Part shown: positions 62,656 to 64,000 of the stretch, one piece after another
Layout of the letters: each line of letters begins with the position of its first letter
Position numbering within the stretch: the stretch's first letter is position 1
Source of the DNA: Sandaracinus sp.
GTDB lineage: Bacteria; Myxococcota_A; Polyangia; Polyangiales; Houyiibacteriaceae
Direction of reading: 5' to 3'
DNA: 64,000 nt
NCBI GenBank assembly: GCA_002699025.1
Contig: PABA01000177.1
Location: 1 to 64,000 of the forward strand
Notes under the pieces: model-generated
Database searches by the model: none
Told to the model about the DNA's origin: nothing
The model's input: the letters and a program-made list of their open reading frames with translations, nothing else
Position numbers and translations under genes: made by a program

Positions 62656-63408
62656 ATGCACCGCACGACCCGCTCGCTCGCCGCCCTGGCCTTCGCTCTC
62701 GCCGCCCTCGCCGCCGCGCCCGCGCGCGCCGACGTCGTCGTCGAGGACCTCCAGACGCCGCCCGGCGTCGACCAGTGGGAGCGCGCGCCCCAGGGCCCAC
62801 CGCCGCCCCGCTCCCGCGCCATCGCCACCCTCGCCTTCTACGGCTCGGGCGTCCGCCCCCGCGCCCTGAACCTCCGCCTCGTCGATCCGGAGGTCGCCCT
62901 CGTCGACGGCCTGGCGCTGCCGCCTGGCGCCTTCGCCGACCGCGCCAACCAGGGCGGCTTCACCTACGGCGCCGGCTACCGCCCGCTGCCCTGGCTGCGC
63001 CTCCCGGAGATCCGCCTCTCCTTCGGCGGCGGCAAGGTCGACGGAAGCTGGACCGCCCTCCAGAGCGACGAGCCCCTCGAGGCCCGCGTCGATCGGCACT
63101 TCGCCATCCGCCTCGAGGCCCTCGCCGGCGTCGAGCACGACTTCGGCCCCATCACGCCCTTCCTCCGCGGCTACGCCGCCATCGCCGTCCACACGGGTCG
63201 CGCCGCGGTCCGCCACGGCCGGCTCGGCGACCTCGGCCACGAGCGGCTCCTGGGCGCGCGGGGCGAGCTCGGCCTCGAGATGGGCGTGAACGTCATGTTC
63301 GGCGACGAGGACGACGGGCGCCCGGGGCTGATGCTCGCCTACCGGCGCGGCCTCGTCGGCAGCCTCGAGCACGGCGTGATCATCGGCCTGGCCATCCAGG
63401 GCGACTGA
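62656..63408 (+). CDS. Exported outer-membrane beta-barrel-like protein
   Basis: A 250-residue protein with a clear signal peptide (TRSLAALAFALAALAAAPARA) and many short alternating strands (WLRLPEIRLSFGGG; FAIRLEALAGVEHDFG; ITPFLRGYAAIAVHTG) ending GLAIQGD, typical of outer-membrane barrels. ATG 62656 with GGAGGA five bases upstream is preferred over GTG 62623. Function unknown. It stands alone between the MarR and dipeptidase genes. Confidence 0.75.
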   Translation: MHRTTRSLAALAFALAALAAAPARADVVVEDLQTPPGVDQWERAPQGPPPPRSRAIATLAFYGSGVRPRALNLRLVDPEVALVDGLALPPGAFADRANQGGFTYGAGYRPLPWLRLPEIRLSFGGGKVDGSWTALQSDEPLEARVDRHFAIRLEALAGVEHDFGPITPFLRGYAAIAVHTGRAAVRHGRLGDLGHERLLGARGELGLEMGVNVMFGDEDDGRPGLMLAYRRGLVGSLEHGVIIGLAIQGD

Positions 63409-63512
63409 GCTCCATGACACGGAGCTGCGGCGTGAATCCGCGCCGAGCCCGGGCCCGGCGCGGACGCCAACGCCCTTCGCCACCCTCCGCGAACGTGGTA
63501 CGCACTGCGGCG

Positions 63513-64000
63513 ATGCGCCTCGCCCACCGTGACTGGAGCGCCGAGCCGGAGGCCTGGGCCCGCGCCCTCGACGTCTCCCGCGAGGCCATCGAGCTCTACG
63601 CGAGCTCGGACGTGATCGACCTCCACCTCGACTCCTTCATCTGGACCCGCATCTTCGGCTACGACCTCCGCCGCAAGCACGGGCTCGGCCTCTTCGGTCG
63701 CCACTTCTACAGCCAGGTCGACTTCCCCCGCGCGCTCGAGGCGGGGCTCACGGGCGGCACCTGGATCATCACGACCAACCCCTTCAAGCCCGCCCGCTGG
63801 CGTCGCGACGCCTTCTTCCGGAACCTCGATCGCATCAAGGCGCTCTTCGCCGAGACGGCCAGCGACTTCCAGCACGTGCGCACCGCCGCCGAGTACCGCG
63901 CCGCCCGCGCCGCCGGTCGGCACGGCGCCTTCCTCGGCATCCAGGGCGGCAACGCCCTCGACCACGCCCTCGACGACGTCGGCCGCATCCCCGACGGCGA
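63513..64000 (+). CDS. Membrane-dipeptidase (renal dipeptidase) family protein, 3' end outside window
   Basis: 162 residues are visible from ATG 63513. The metal-binding motif of renal dipeptidase-type enzymes is present, His38-x-Asp40 in VIDLHLDSF. The second conserved block reads GAFLGIQGGNAL with Gln144 where the family has the metal-bridging Glu (IEGG), so the zinc site may be incomplete or single-metal. No signal peptide. The rest of the gene, including the later His ligands, lies beyond the window. Confidence 0.8.
   Translation, partial: MRLAHRDWSAEPEAWARALDVSREAIELYASSDVIDLHLDSFIWTRIFGYDLRRKHGLGLFGRHFYSQVDFPRALEAGLTGGTWIITTNPFKPARWRRDAFFRNLDRIKALFAETASDFQHVRTAAEYRAARAAGRHGAFLGIQGGNALDHALDDVGRIPDG

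Overview
The window is extremely GC-rich bacterial DNA (roughly three quarters G+C). Genes are tightly packed, and many overlap by 1 or 4 bases (ATGA, GTGA, TGATG). The gene content suggests a myxobacterium-like member of Myxococcota/Polyangia. Pointers are Asp-Ala-Gly-rich lipoproteins, a DUF2330 protein, a probable MYXO-CTERM tail, two sigma-54 activators, many two-component proteins and a large exopolysaccharide locus. This placement is inference; there is no rRNA, tRNA, CRISPR, phage or plasmid gene to anchor it. Layout. 1-6.5 kb: the end of an unidentified gene, a methyltransferase, then an operon of a FIST sensor, a divergent receiver, a small helical protein and a sigma-54 activator. 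A good -24/-12 promoter follows directly and serves a coiled-coil membrane protein. Two arrays of one short palindromic repeat lie in the 3'-3' gaps that bracket this block. 6.5-23.4 kb: general functions, namely quinone oxidoreductase, MATE exporter, ZIP metal transporter, acyl-CoA ligase, lytic transglycosylase, a solute-binding-like protein, an SGNH lipoprotein, paired zinc-ribbon membrane proteins, DUF2330, a Cys-rich lipoprotein and 4-hydroxybutyryl-CoA dehydratase. 23.4-57.8 kb: an exopolysaccharide (EPS) region. It holds glycosyltransferases, a deacetylase-like protein, a Wzx-like flippase, an O-antigen ligase/polymerase, a UDP-glucuronate decarboxylase, an MBOAT/SGNH acyl-transfer module with a phosphodiesterase-like enzyme, a WecG-type transferase, a sugar-phosphate initiating transferase, a Wzc-like chain-length protein and a Wza-like export lipoprotein. 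57.8-64 kb: a response regulator, a histidine kinase, a probable pseudokinase, a MarR regulator, an outer-membrane-like protein and the start of a dipeptidase-family protein. Main observation. Almost every EPS transcription unit is preceded by a sigma-54-type -24/-12 element (GG-N10-GC, best form GGCACG-N4-YTGCA). These lie at 28117-28132(-), 28286-28301(+), 28833-28848(+), 38413-38428(-), 38522-38537(+), 45568-45583(-), 49337-49352(-), 49486-49501(+) and, as a two-way palindrome, 56808-56824. Beside five of these loci are two or three copies of an imperfect dyad, CGTYCC-N5-GGAACG, at mostly 20-22 bp phasing. This is what an enhancer for a sigma-54 activator should look like. In several cases the start codon is only 13-15 bases past the -12 element, implying transcripts with almost no leader. 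In the middle of the locus lies an NtrC-type activator (39806-41203), divergent from an H-NOX haem sensor and a hybrid histidine kinase with an Hpt domain. The simplest reading is that a gas signal (probably NO) sensed by H-NOX is relayed to the activator, which switches on a dispersed sigma-54 EPS regulon through the dyads. The promoters, dyads and genes are visible in the sequence; the wiring between them is inference.
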